From contig DCKB01000034.1 of assembly GCA_002320595.1 (NCBI GenBank), positions 1 to 64,000 on the forward strand: a stretch of 64,000 bases of DNA, read 5' to 3'. The translations under genes were made by a program, and so were the position numbers. Every line of letters starts with the position of its first letter. The stretch's first letter is position 1. Below are positions 36,330-44,405 of this stretch, piece by piece. The DNA comes from Christensenella sp. UBA1685 (GTDB taxonomy: Bacteria; Bacillota; Clostridia; Christensenellales; CAG-138). The notes beneath the pieces were generated by a model, which saw only the letters and a program-made list of their open reading frames with translations, did no database searches and was not told where the DNA came from.

Positions 36330-37840
36330 TCGCCCTCTACATCCGCCTGTCCATTGAGGACTACAAGTACGATAGTCTGAGCATTGAAAACCAGCTCCTT
36401 GTTCTCAATGAGTATGCGGCGGCAATGCCCGAATATCTGAACGCTGAAATCTTGGAGTTCATCGACAATGGTTACAGCGGCACAAACTTTGAACGCCCCC
36501 AGGTACAGAAGCTGATCGAAATGGTGCGGGCAAATCGAATTGACTGCATCATCGTCAAAGACTTCTCCCGCTTCGGACGAAACAGCATTGAAACCGGCTA
36601 CTTCATTGAGCGTGTGTTTCCGCTGTTCCATACCCGGTTTATTTCCATCAGCGACGATTTTGACACCAACAATTTCAAGGGCGATACCGGCGGCATGGAT
36701 GTCGCTTTCAAGTATCTTATCAGCGAGTATTACAGCCGCGATATGTCCATCAAGACCAAGAGCGCGAAATACGCCAAGATGCAGCGCGGTGAGTATCAGA
36801 GTAAAATCTGTCCTTATGGCTACCGTAAAAGTGCCGATGGCAGAATGGAGCCTGACCCGGAAGCCGCTGCCGTTGTGCAGCTTATCTTCCAGCTTGCCGC
36901 AGAGGGCAATAACGGCACCGCAATCGCCAAAGAACTGTTCCGCAGGGGTTATCCTACCCCCGGCGAATACAAGGCGGCACGGGGCAACCACACCCATGAC
37001 ATATCCCGTACCCGTGGGATTTGGAGTGCATCAACCGTTCTCCGTATTTTGGAGGATGAAAGATACATCGGTTCCTATGTGATCGGCAAAAGAGCTGTCC
37101 TTGAAGTAGGCGGCACACGAAGCCGCTTGAAGGACAGGGACAAGTGGTATATCATCCCCGACCACCATCCGGCAATCGTTGAAAAAGCGATATTTGAAAA
37201 GGTGCAGGCCAGCCAGCTCCGGTTTTCTCAGCCCAACAAAAAGAAGCGGGACTATCCGCTGAAGGGCAAGGCGTTTTGCGGATGCTGCGGTCACGCGCTG
37301 TCCCGCACAATGCAGAAAACATCGTATTACTACTGCCGCCATTCCGAAGCTGACGAAGAAAGCCGCTGCCATAAAATGAGGATCAATGCGGTGGAACTGG
37401 AAAAGGCAGTATTTATCACGCTGAAAAAGCAGATGGAAGCTGCCGCGTCCCTTAACCCCGATGGCACCATCCGTATGGAAGCTGCCGCCCCTGAACGGTC
37501 TGAATATGAGCAGCAGATCGAAGAACTCCAGGACGGCAAAAGATTACTGTATGAACGGTATCTTTTGGGAGAAATCGACCTTGATACCTACAAGGCAGAA
37601 AAGGCGGCGTGTGATGAACTGCTTTTGAAAACAAAAAACGCCTATGCCGTAGTATTGGCACAGGCAAAGCAGAAGCAGGAAGAACAGACGCGGCACGACA
37701 ACCGACAGGAAGCCGCAAGAGCGATTTTCAAATCCGAAGGGCTGACTGCCGAACTGACCGACCTTCTCATTGACAGGGTGCTTGTGTACCCCGACAACCG
37801 CATTGAAATCGCGTATAAGATCAAAGACATTTTCGATTGA
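36314..37840 (+). CDS. large serine recombinase 3
   Basis: A 508-residue serine recombinase. Catalytic Ser13 in ALYIRLS, VKDFSRFGRNSIETG, zinc ribbon FCGCCGHALSR...CRH and a coiled coil (about 390-470). The start overlaps the end of recombinase 2. Triplets of this kind are known from some Firmicutes ICEs; which member catalyses which step is unclear. Confidence 0.93.
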   Translation: MQKYVIALYIRLSIEDYKYDSLSIENQLLVLNEYAAAMPEYLNAEILEFIDNGYSGTNFERPQVQKLIEMVRANRIDCIIVKDFSRFGRNSIETGYFIERVFPLFHTRFISISDDFDTNNFKGDTGGMDVAFKYLISEYYSRDMSIKTKSAKYAKMQRGEYQSKICPYGYRKSADGRMEPDPEAAAVVQLIFQLAAEGNNGTAIAKELFRRGYPTPGEYKAARGNHTHDISRTRGIWSASTVLRILEDERYIGSYVIGKRAVLEVGGTRSRLKDRDKWYIIPDHHPAIVEKAIFEKVQASQLRFSQPNKKKRDYPLKGKAFCGCCGHALSRTMQKTSYYYCRHSEADEESRCHKMRINAVELEKAVFITLKKQMEAAASLNPDGTIRMEAAAPERSEYEQQIEELQDGKRLLYERYLLGEIDLDTYKAEKAACDELLLKTKNAYAVVLAQAKQKQEEQTRHDNRQEAARAIFKSEGLTAELTDLLIDRVLVYPDNRIEIAYKIKDIFD

Positions 37841-37850
37841 GGTATTGACC

Positions 37851-37988
37851 ATGAAGATATCTTTTTATTGCAGGATCGGAGGAAAGGGTTATGGCTTCCT
37901 CCTTCCCGAAGATGCAGAAAAGCTCCGCGAGTTTTTCGCAGAGCATCAGGAACCGGCTGCGCTTGAAAAAACTTCAAGCGCAAGCTAA
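37851..37988 (+). CDS. 45-residue protein at the ICE right end
   Basis: ATG 37851 follows GAGGT 10 nt after recombinase 3. The product starts MKISFYCRIGGKGYGFLLPE and is small and compact. Its last codons form a perfect hairpin (TGCGCTTGAA/TTCAAGCGCA, 37958-37982) followed by TAAAAATTTTT, so the coding end doubles as a terminator. It might be a recombination accessory factor; unproven. Confidence 0.5.
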   Translation: MKISFYCRIGGKGYGFLLPEDAEKLREFFAEHQEPAALEKTSSAS

Positions 37989-37989
37989 A

Positions 37990-38017
37990 AATTTTTGTCG
38001 TGTGCTTGACATACGGG
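37990..38017. other. right ICE-target junction (approximate)
   Basis: To the right, the minus strand reads as an intact tyrosine integrase through HQLRH (codon for the second His at 38017-38019). To the left, the frame becomes unrelated sequence (PYVKHTTKIF...) and then the antisense of recombinase 3. The crossover therefore lies at or just left of 38,017. The exact core needs the left end of the ICE, which is not in the window. Confidence 0.7.
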
Positions 38018-38985
38018 TGCCGGAGCTGATGCGCAGTGAATGGCTCAACGGCCTGTATTTTCGGATTTGAGCGGCTTGCGTCCTTTCCTCCTGCTGCAAT
38101 GTTCAAATAGTGCTGATAGCTTCTCCATGCGGCCTGAAATGCCGTGTATGACATTACACCGCCCGTTTGCATAGAAGGGCATACCAACATGGAAGCGCGG
38201 CGGCGGTTCTGCAAAGCCGGAATGATCGCGTCCGGGATTTGGATTGTCCTGTTCCCCGCTTTACTCTTTGGTGGTTTGATCTCCGCCGCGTTGCGAACAT
38301 AATAAACCGCCTTGTTTATTGTAATGCGCTTGTTTTTTGTGTCTACATCGCCCCAAGTTAGGGCGAGCAGCTCACCCCGGCGCAATCCACAATACATCAT
38401 CAAAAGCGCCGGAAGCCCCATCCTGTGGCCTTGCCAAGTCTCTACAAGGAGCCGCTTTTGCTGTTCTGTCAATGGCTGACGTTCCTCTGCTTCCACATCG
38501 GGAACCTTTACACGCGCAAAGACATTGCGCATCAGAATATCGTTATCAAGCGCCAATTCGAGCACAGCCGCCGCCGCGATCTTCGTCTTTTTCATGCTCG
38601 ACTGTGAGAACCCCGCTTCTGTCATGCCGTTGATTATCGCCTGCAAGTCATGTTTTTTCAGGTCAATAATGCGGTAACCGCCAATCACAGGGTTTACATG
38701 GTTTTTCAACAAGCCATCGTATTCCTTGCGCGTTTTCTCTGACGCGTTAGGCGTGTAGTCCTTTACCCACAGGGATGCAAGCTCCGCGAAGGTGATCTTT
38801 TCGTTGCTTGACAGCGTGCCGTGGCGTAGCTGCTGCTCATACTCCGCCGCGCGCTGCTCCAGCTCTTTAATGGTCTTTGCATAAATTGTCTTGCGGATGG
38901 GCTTCCCGTCCGGCTTGCGGCCTATGGTGATTTGCTTTGAATAGTTGCCGTCTGCGCGGCGCTTGCGTTTTGATGGTGCTGCCAT
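38017..38985 (-). pseudogene. tyrosine integrase truncated by the ICE
   Basis: The first 323 residues of a phage-type integrase. SAM-like core-binding domain at about 60-160, catalytic Arg in CGLRRGELLALTW, and the H319-x-x-R322 box in FTAHQLRH. The last part, with the second His/Trp and the nucleophilic Tyr, is missing because the ICE lies here. The open frame runs on to 37642 by chance through ICE DNA. AAGGGGGGTG precedes the ATG. It lies 15 nt after the repressor gene. Confidence 0.88.
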
Positions 38986-39000
38986 ACCACACCCCCCTTG

Positions 39001-39558
39001 TTAAAACGGCAAATCCTTCGTCGCAGCGTTTTCCTCCTCCACCGCGAGCGCCGCATACTTGTCGCACAGAGAACCAACAACGGCAGCATATATTTCCTCG
39101 TCCAACGCGCCATCACGGTATAGCTTCCACACATCTGCCCAGCCTTTGAGAAATGAATGCACCGCAGTACCCTTTTGAAAATTCACGCTCATCCATTCAG
39201 TGACACCGCCCCATTTGTCCTCCCCTTCCGTATTCGCATAGATTGTGGAACTGGTGGGTAGTAACTCGCGCGTTCTCGTCAGCGTGTACAGATATTCCCG
39301 CATTTCATCTGTGGCAGACTTTTTTATGCCGGCAGCATCTATGCCACATAAATAGTCCAGCGAAACTTCAAGCTCCCTTGCGAGAGCTACCGCATTTTCA
39401 AGCGAGGGAGTTACACGCTTCTCCGCTTCCGCATTTTCATAGGCTGAAAGCGTGGCACTGCGTATCCCAACCCGTTCCGCAAGATGTTTTTGAGAAATCC
39501 CCCTCTTCAACCTTGCCGCTTTCAGGCGCTGTGCAAACTTGCTGAAATCGCCATCCAT
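39001..39558 (-). CDS. phage-type repressor, XRE family
   Basis: A 185-residue protein from ATG 39558 (GGGAGG about 7 nt upstream; an ATG 5 codons earlier is possible). The N-terminal helix-turn-helix (FAQRLKAARLKRGISQKHLAE, then GIRSATLSAYENAEAEKRV) is lambda-repressor-like. The C-terminal part (about 90-185) is not a recognised peptidase. It is divergent from the small HTH gene at 39841 and upstream of the integrase, the usual control switch of an integrated phage or satellite. Confidence 0.85.
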   Translation of the reverse strand: MDGDFSKFAQRLKAARLKRGISQKHLAERVGIRSATLSAYENAEAEKRVTPSLENAVALARELEVSLDYLCGIDAAGIKKSATDEMREYLYTLTRTRELLPTSSTIYANTEGEDKWGGVTEWMSVNFQKGTAVHSFLKGWADVWKLYRDGALDEEIYAAVVGSLCDKYAALAVEEENAATKDLPF

Positions 39559-39777
39559 CCTTTTCCCTCCCATTTTTCAACTTACAAAATATAATATCAC
39601 TAAATCGCACTAAATGCAACGCAAGCGTAATCCGTATTCTATACAGAGTTAATGAAAGTTTATACCAAAAAACCATAAAATTAAGCATAGTACAACGCTA
39701 TAAATCGTCATTGAGTAATGTTAAAACGTATATAAATGCGTAATTATGATGTTTTCAATTTTAGTCTAATTAATTTC

Positions 39778-39806
39778 TTGAAACAGGGTGCATGAAGCGG
39801 TATAAT
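39778..39806 (+). promoter_or_regulatory. rightward promoter of the small element
   Basis: TTGAAA (39778-39783), 17-bp spacer, TATAAT (39801-39806): near-consensus. It reads toward the replication genes. The AT-rich DNA between it and the repressor gene (39559-39777) is where repressor operators would be expected; I see no clear repeat there. Confidence 0.7.
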
Positions 39807-39840
39807 TAGTCCATAAAGCACATGGAAAGGAGCGCAAAAA

Positions 39841-40029
39841 ATGTACGGAAACAACAGAGCCACTCTATCAGCCCCGGAGCTTGCCGAATGCCTCGGCATT
39901 TCCCGCGCAGGCGCTTATAACCTCATGCAAGCCCATGGATTCCCGTCCTTCCGTATCGGAAAACGCGTGATGGTGACAAAGGCAGCATTTGAAAAATGGC
40001 TTGAGGAACAGCAACGCAAGGGAGCGTGA
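39841..40029 (+). CDS. AlpA/excisionase-like DNA-binding protein
   Basis: A 62-residue winged-helix protein (LSAPELAECLGISRAGAYNLM, HGFPSFRIGKRVMV, AAFEKWLEEQ). This is the fold of excisionases and AlpA regulators of phages and satellites. AAAGGAG precedes the ATG, and the promoter at 39778 drives it. Divergent from the repressor. It could be the recombination directionality factor for the broken integrase or an activator of excision. Confidence 0.8.
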   Translation: MYGNNRATLSAPELAECLGISRAGAYNLMQAHGFPSFRIGKRVMVTKAAFEKWLEEQQRKGA

Positions 40030-40033
40030 ACGG

Positions 40034-40183
40034 ATGAAACGGAAACCGCCGCCACGCGCGCCGAGGCGTGGCGGCACATGGGCGGAATACGAAGCACAAA
40101 AGGCAAAGCTGGCTGCCTTGGGGCTATCACCGCGCGAATATGAGCGAGGTGTTCGAAAGCTGGCGGCAAAGTTCGGACTGTAA
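40034..40183 (+). CDS. small basic protein
   Basis: A 49-residue Arg/Lys/Pro-rich protein (MKRKPPPRAPRRGG...) four nt after the previous gene, with GGAGCG upstream. Its stop overlaps the next start by one base. It looks like an early phage gene; no domain recognised. Confidence 0.5.
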   Translation: MKRKPPPRAPRRGGTWAEYEAQKAKLAALGLSPREYERGVRKLAAKFGL

Positions 40184-40389
40184 TGGGGAATGGTATGGCG
40201 TGGGCGAAGATAGATCAATCATTGATAGGGCACAGAAAAACCTTGCGTCTTGCAAGGATGATGAAAGTCAGCGTGCATGAAGCAGTTGGCATATTGTGCT
40301 GCCTGTGGCTTTGGGGAATGGACAATGCAGACCAAAGCGGCCTGCTTACCGGAGCGCAAGGGGGTGTGAACGAATGGGCAACCAAGTGA
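40183..40389 (+). CDS. short replication-initiator-like N-terminal domain
   Basis: A 68-residue ORF: MAWAKIDQSLIGHRKTLRL then VHEAVGILCCLWLWGMDNADQSGLL. This resembles the N-terminal wing-helix part of phage replication initiators or replisome organisers, which are usually much longer. Here it stops soon after LLTGA and overlaps the helicase gene by 16 nt. It may be a truncated remnant or a natural stand-alone domain. Confidence 0.5.
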   Translation: MGNGMAWAKIDQSLIGHRKTLRLARMMKVSVHEAVGILCCLWLWGMDNADQSGLLTGAQGGVNEWATK

Positions 40390-41894
40390 ATGAAGGTAAC
40401 TCCATTTTGAAAATCGCCACAGATAAGAACAAGGTGCGGGAAATAATACTCCAAGCATCTGCGCCGCTTAATAATGGTACAGATGAAATATCAATGGCAG
40501 ATTACCTTGTGAGCGAAGGAGTTAAGGACAAGCTATGCCATGTGAATGGCATCGGGTCTATGGTTTATGATGGGAAGCGCTGGGCGCAAGACCCAGATGG
40601 GATAAAAGCGGATAAAGAGTTGCAAGAGCGGTGTAAGGAAACTGTAAGCATCATCCGTTCAAAGCTCTTCGGATTTGATGAAAAAGACCCCAACCAGGCC
40701 GAGGCAAAGAAGATATTGGCAGCACGCGCGGCGGCGGTGGACGCTTACAGCGGACACAACAAACGGAGTGCTCTCATGAAAACGCTTAGACCGCACATAT
40801 CCCGCCAGATGTCCAGCCTTGACGGAGTGCCAGGAACATTGAACACACCATGCGGATTTGTTGACCTGAGTGGTAACGTACTATTTGATGCATCCCCTGC
40901 ATATGGTTTTACACAAGTTACATGCGCGCATTATGACAGGGAAGCTCATTCGGAAGTGTGGCAACATTTTTTGTTGGAAGTCATGAGTGGGGATGTAGAG
41001 CGCGCCAAGTTCCTGCAAAAGCTGTGTGGCTATGCTATCGCAGGTAACCCGGTAGAAGATATAGCGGTCGTGCTTTACGGCGCGACCACGAGAAACGGCA
41101 AAACAACGTTTCTGAACGCCCTGCAAGGCGCGCTTGGGGACTATGCGCGGGGACTGAACCCAGCCGCGCTTGCAGCCACAAGGACAAATAATGCCGGAGC
41201 ACCAAGCGAAGAGTTTGCGCGTTTGCGTGCGGTGCGGCTCGTGGTTGCACAGGAAGCCCCAGCTAACATGCTGTTGGATGCAGCATTGCTTAAAACCTTG
41301 ACGGGCCGAGATCGCATAATTGCGCGGTATTTGTATCAACAAAGCTTTGAATATACACCGGAATTTGTTATCTTTTTAAGCACGAATCATCTTCCGCGCG
41401 TTAATGATATGACTTTATTTTCAAGTAACCGTCTGATTGTCGTACCATTTGAACGGCATTTTGAAGAACACGAACAAGACAAGGAGCTTGCAGCGAAACT
41501 ATCAACCCCAGAAGCTCAGAGCGCTATTCTGAATTGGTGCATCGAGGGATACCAAACATACCAACGGGAGGGGCTCCGGGCTAACATGCCAAAAGCTGTT
41601 CAAGAAGCCGTGAAGGAGTATAGGCAAGATTCAGATGTGATAGGCAAGTTCCTGGAAGAATGCACGATTGAATGCCGGGGCGGCAAAATACAAGCCTCTA
41701 GCATGTATTCGCTTTATACACGATGGGCAGAAGAAAACGGACACAGCCCAATGACGCAAACGCGGCTGAGCATAGAACTCAAACAACGAGGTCTTTCCAA
41801 AGGGCGGAGCTCTGAAATGCGCTTTTTCGCGGACATTATGCCGCGCTCTGATTTGCCGTGGAGCAGCGGAGCGCCGTATTCTGTGACGGGTTGA
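40374..41894 (+). CDS. SF3 helicase, D5/P4-type replication protein
   Basis: A 506-residue protein from ATG 40374 (AAGGGGGTG 8 nt upstream). A D5_N-like region (about 120-210) precedes an SF3 ATPase with GATTRNGKTTF (Lys243), a later EFVIFLSTNHLPRVND (sensor/B' region) and an arginine-finger-like NRLIVVPFERHF. The N-terminal primase part of P4-type proteins is absent or very short. It should unwind DNA at the element's own origin. Its 3' end carries the first origin-like repeats. Confidence 0.9.
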   Translation: MGNQVNEGNSILKIATDKNKVREIILQASAPLNNGTDEISMADYLVSEGVKDKLCHVNGIGSMVYDGKRWAQDPDGIKADKELQERCKETVSIIRSKLFGFDEKDPNQAEAKKILAARAAAVDAYSGHNKRSALMKTLRPHISRQMSSLDGVPGTLNTPCGFVDLSGNVLFDASPAYGFTQVTCAHYDREAHSEVWQHFLLEVMSGDVERAKFLQKLCGYAIAGNPVEDIAVVLYGATTRNGKTTFLNALQGALGDYARGLNPAALAATRTNNAGAPSEEFARLRAVRLVVAQEAPANMLLDAALLKTLTGRDRIIARYLYQQSFEYTPEFVIFLSTNHLPRVNDMTLFSSNRLIVVPFERHFEEHEQDKELAAKLSTPEAQSAILNWCIEGYQTYQREGLRANMPKAVQEAVKEYRQDSDVIGKFLEECTIECRGGKIQASSMYSLYTRWAEENGHSPMTQTRLSIELKQRGLSKGRSSEMRFFADIMPRSDLPWSSGAPYSVTG

Positions 41895-42117
41895 TGACGG
41901 GTTATGACGGCTTGGTGACGGCTTTTTTTCAGGTAAGCAGCCTGTTATGACTGGTATGACGGCTTTTGCGTTCCCTTTTTATATATGTAGACAATTAAAA
42001 AGAAATATATATACATATAAAAAGTATAGTAAAAAAAGCCGTCACCATTGTCACAACCTAGAGAAACTCTAGAAAAACAGCTATATCAATCGTCACAAAT
42101 CTGTCATTAACCAGTCA
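41884..42117. other. candidate replication origin with iteron arrays
   Basis: TGACGG occurs at 41884, 41895, 41905 and 41916 (10-11-bp period) and again at 41957, with a TGACTG at 41948. On the far side, inverted GTCA units lie at 42041, 42050, 42092, 42103 and 42114 (the last three exactly 11 bp apart). Between them (about 41975-42035) is an AT-rich stretch with imperfect TTTTTATATATGTA/TACATATAAAAA symmetry. Next to an SF3 helicase gene, this fits a phage/satellite origin. Confidence 0.55.
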
Positions 42118-42130
42118 TAGGAGAAGGAAA

Positions 42131-42463
42131 ATAGGCAGGGCATCACAGCGCAAGGGCGCGGCGGGGGAGCGAGAACTTGCTTTGCTTCTCCGCAAGTGTG
42201 GATACGACATAGAGCGAGGCGGATCTCTGTCATTCGGGAAAAAGCCGGATTTGAATGGGCTCCCAGGCGTGCATGTTGAGGTAAAGCGTGTGGAGCGGCT
42301 GAACGTGGCGGCGGCAATGGCGCAGGCCGTCCGGGACGCTGAGCGCTTCCACGATGGAGCGCCCGCAGTGTTTCACAGGCGAAACCGGGAGCAATGGCTT
42401 GTAACAATGCGGCTGGATGACTGGTTAAGCCTATACAACCGCCATAAATACACCGATGATTAA
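42131..42463 (+). CDS. phage nuclease/resolvase-like protein with non-standard start
   Basis: The frame encodes GRASQRKGAAGERELALLLRK (in two parts: GRASQRKGAAG and ERELALLLRKCGYDIERGG), PDLNGLPGVHVEVKRVE and WLVTMRLDDWL. This fits a PD-(D/E)xK fold Holliday-junction-resolvase-like family, with Glu/Asp/ExK residues. The first standard start codon is TTG 42182, which would cut off the conserved N-terminus. The excellent AGGAGAAGGA site instead points to ATA 42131. Either a rare ATA start or a lost ATG. Confidence 0.7.
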   Translation: MGRASQRKGAAGERELALLLRKCGYDIERGGSLSFGKKPDLNGLPGVHVEVKRVERLNVAAAMAQAVRDAERFHDGAPAVFHRRNREQWLVTMRLDDWLSLYNRHKYTDD

Positions 42464-42491
42464 AGGTCATTCATCTGTCTTACCTCCATAC

Positions 42492-42680
42492 GTGGAACTT
42501 GTGGTACTTTGTGGAACTGCAAGTTCCACGCGATTTTCCTAGGCATTTAGCGCGTTTGCGGGTGCGTGTGGAACTGTGGAACATTTTGCACGTATTCCTA
42601 TATAGGGAATACACATAGCGTGGTGTGTGTGTCTATAACACATATACATGTTTTGGTTCCACATGTTCCACAGTTCCACA
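42492..42680. repeat. GTGGAAC/GTTCCAC repeat cluster
   Basis: GTGGAAC at 42492, 42511, 42568 and 42576 (variant GTGGTAC at 42501), and GTTCCAC at 42523, 42656, 42665 and 42673. An exact 18-bp inverted repeat (42567-42584 and 42663-42680) is separated by 78 bp. That spacer contains GTATTCC/GGAATAC (42592-42612). No gene lies in 42464-42738. Could be a regulator array, a second origin, or a hairpin RNA. Confidence 0.6.
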
Positions 42681-42738
42681 TTAAAACGGCAGGTCTTCAA
42701 GCCGCTGATAAGGATAGTATACCACGGGAGGAAGCAAC

Positions 42739-43461
42739 ATGACAAACGAAGAACTTGCGGCCAGCATTCAAGCCGGGGATACGTGGCGGCTCGACACGTT
42801 GTTGACACAGAATAATGGCATGCTGTACCACATTGCCCGGCAATATTCCGGGCTTGCAGAGCGTAACCTGGGCGCAGACCTTGAAGACCTTTACCAGTCT
42901 GCCGCGCTTGGCATGATCGAAGCTGTCGCGGAATGGGAACCCGAACGCGGAGCATTCCTTACCGTGGCAACGTTCTATATGCGCCGCCGCGTCAGGGAAT
43001 TGCTGGGGGTATATTCAACAAAGGAGCGCATAGAGAACGGCGGCACAGCCTCCCTTGATGCTGCAATCAGCGCAGAAGATGAAAGCCCCCTTGTGGAGCT
43101 GATTGCAGACCCCGCCGCGCTCGACCCGGAAGAAGCGGCCATACAGGCCGATATGCGGCGCATTGTGCGGGAAGCGGTAGCCGCTCTCCCCGCAGAAGAG
43201 TGTGCTGCAATTAACAATACCTATCTCCAAGAAGGGAAACGCGGCGGCGCGGACGGAAAAACGCTTAACAAGGGCATGCGTACCTTGCGGCGAAATAGCC
43301 GCCTTTTGCAGCTTTGGGCGGAATATGAAAGCGTGCCCTATTGGCACAGAAGTCATGCATCGTGGCGGCACACGCACACAAGCGCGGTTGAGGCGGCTGC
43401 AATGCAGCGGGAACGGATACGGGAGCAAATGGCTGCACTCATGCGGTGGTATACATGCTAA
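42739..43461 (+). CDS. phage-type sigma-70-like factor
   Basis: A 240-residue protein. An N-terminal sigma region 2-like block (LTQNNGMLYHIARQYSG, LEDLYQSAALGMIEAVAEWEPERGAFLTVATFYMRRRVRELL; core motif DLYQSAALGMIEA) and a middle region-4-like block (AALPAEECAAINNTYLQEGK). Such factors drive late or replication genes of Firmicutes phages. GGGAGGAAGC precedes the ATG. The repeat cluster just upstream may regulate it. Confidence 0.75.
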   Translation: MTNEELAASIQAGDTWRLDTLLTQNNGMLYHIARQYSGLAERNLGADLEDLYQSAALGMIEAVAEWEPERGAFLTVATFYMRRRVRELLGVYSTKERIENGGTASLDAAISAEDESPLVELIADPAALDPEEAAIQADMRRIVREAVAALPAEECAAINNTYLQEGKRGGADGKTLNKGMRTLRRNSRLLQLWAEYESVPYWHRSHASWRHTHTSAVEAAAMQRERIREQMAALMRWYTC

Positions 43462-43481
43462 GGCGCTTATGCGCCTTTTTT
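43461..43481 (+). terminator. terminator after the sigma-like gene
   Basis: AGGCGC, TTAT loop, GCGCCT (43461-43476), then TTTTT. The rest of the gap to 43753 has a nested stem (CGCAC/GTGCG near 43516 and 43567, with GCAAAGG/CCTTTGC inside) and a GCGGGGA/TCCCCGC stem (43714-43734) near the 3' end of the zeta gene. No protein gene is seen there. Confidence 0.8.
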
Positions 43482-43753
43482 ATGTTGCGATCTCTTGAGA
43501 TTTCTTGCGATTTCACGCACTAAAAGATGCGGCAAAGGCGTTGGGTACAACCCTTTGCGGCCTTGTGTGCGCAGGGGTATGTGGGCTGTGAGACTTCGTG
43601 TACCTCTAAAACCTCCATATTTGACTTCTGCGGTATTTTATTACTTTGTGCTTATTTCCCATCGTCAAGTGCACAAAACCGCTCACAGTCAAATTTAGGC
43701 GGGAATACGAAGAGCGGGGATAATTGTTCCCCGCCGCGCTCTTTTTCTGTGAT

Positions 43754-44317
43754 CTATTCCCCTTCCTGCAATGCATCTTGCATTTCCATCAGCCATGCCG
43801 GGCGGTAATCTCCCACGGGGAGAAGCTCGCCATTCTCGTAGCGGGCAACCTCAACAAATCCGTTTTCATTGTCAAAGAAGGTCGCTTCATCGCAGTATTC
43901 CAAGATGCGTCCCAACGCCTCAAAACGCTCCTCGAACCGCCTTAACACATCTTCTATGGGAATATCATGCCCGCCTTTGGCAACGCGATTCTGAATGCGT
44001 TTTATGGCTTCCTCCGCGCTGCTGATACCGACATAGAACAGGCGGATATGGTAACCGGCTGCCTTCGCCTCTTTCACCATACGCAAAGGACGTTGCCCGG
44101 AAAGCGTTGTCTCCTGCGTGAAGGAGATGCCCTCAGCAATATAACGCGCCTGCATGGTGATTGCCGCTTTGCCGCCCTCGATGAAACCGCCATGCTGCAC
44201 CGCGAGTTTGTCCACGTCAATGATCTTCCCCAGATCGCGGCGCTGATATTTGAGTGAACCCGTCAGGCTCGACTTTCCTGCGCCATTTACTCCGGCTATG
44301 ATCGTGTAAGTTTTCAT
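43754..44317 (-). CDS. zeta-toxin family kinase
   Basis: A 187-residue P-loop protein: YTIIAGVNGAGKSSLTG (Walker A, Lys15), IDVDKLA, and RLFYVGISSAEEAIKRI with a later Arg/Asp-rich region. Zeta toxins phosphorylate UDP-N-acetylglucosamine and so block the cell wall. ATG 44317 has GGAGGAC upstream and overlaps the stop of a 24-codon ORF. The usual partner is a small epsilon-type antitoxin. No standard epsilon gene is seen here. Confidence 0.85.
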   Translation of the reverse strand: MKTYTIIAGVNGAGKSSLTGSLKYQRRDLGKIIDVDKLAVQHGGFIEGGKAAITMQARYIAEGISFTQETTLSGQRPLRMVKEAKAAGYHIRLFYVGISSAEEAIKRIQNRVAKGGHDIPIEDVLRRFEERFEALGRILEYCDEATFFDNENGFVEVARYENGELLPVGDYRPAWLMEMQDALQEGE

Positions 44318-44388
44318 GTGTTGTCCTCCTGCGCCACCGTTTCCCTTTGCACCGCTTTCAGTTCGAGCCCCATCTCTCGACCTGCCAT
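44314..44388 (-). CDS. 24-codon ORF coupled to the zeta gene
   Basis: A small ORF (start MAGREMGLELKAV) with AAGGAGG 9 nt upstream. It ends in ACATGA, overlapping the zeta start. The site strength and coupling suggest it is translated. It is far shorter than known epsilon antitoxins. It may be a leader peptide, a minimal antitoxin, or a remnant. Confidence 0.45.
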   Translation of the reverse strand: MAGREMGLELKAVQRETVAQEDNT

Positions 44389-44405
44389 AATGATACGCCT
44401 CCTTG

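Noticed and set aside
37642..38985. 447-codon reading of the integrase running into ICE DNA
   Set aside because: Only the first 323 codons match an integrase; the rest is antisense of recombinase 3 and the small gene. Treated as a truncated pseudogene.
41884..42680. CRISPR array
   Set aside because: The repeats are 6-7 bp, closely spaced and in both orientations; there are no 25-40-bp repeats with unique spacers and no cas genes.
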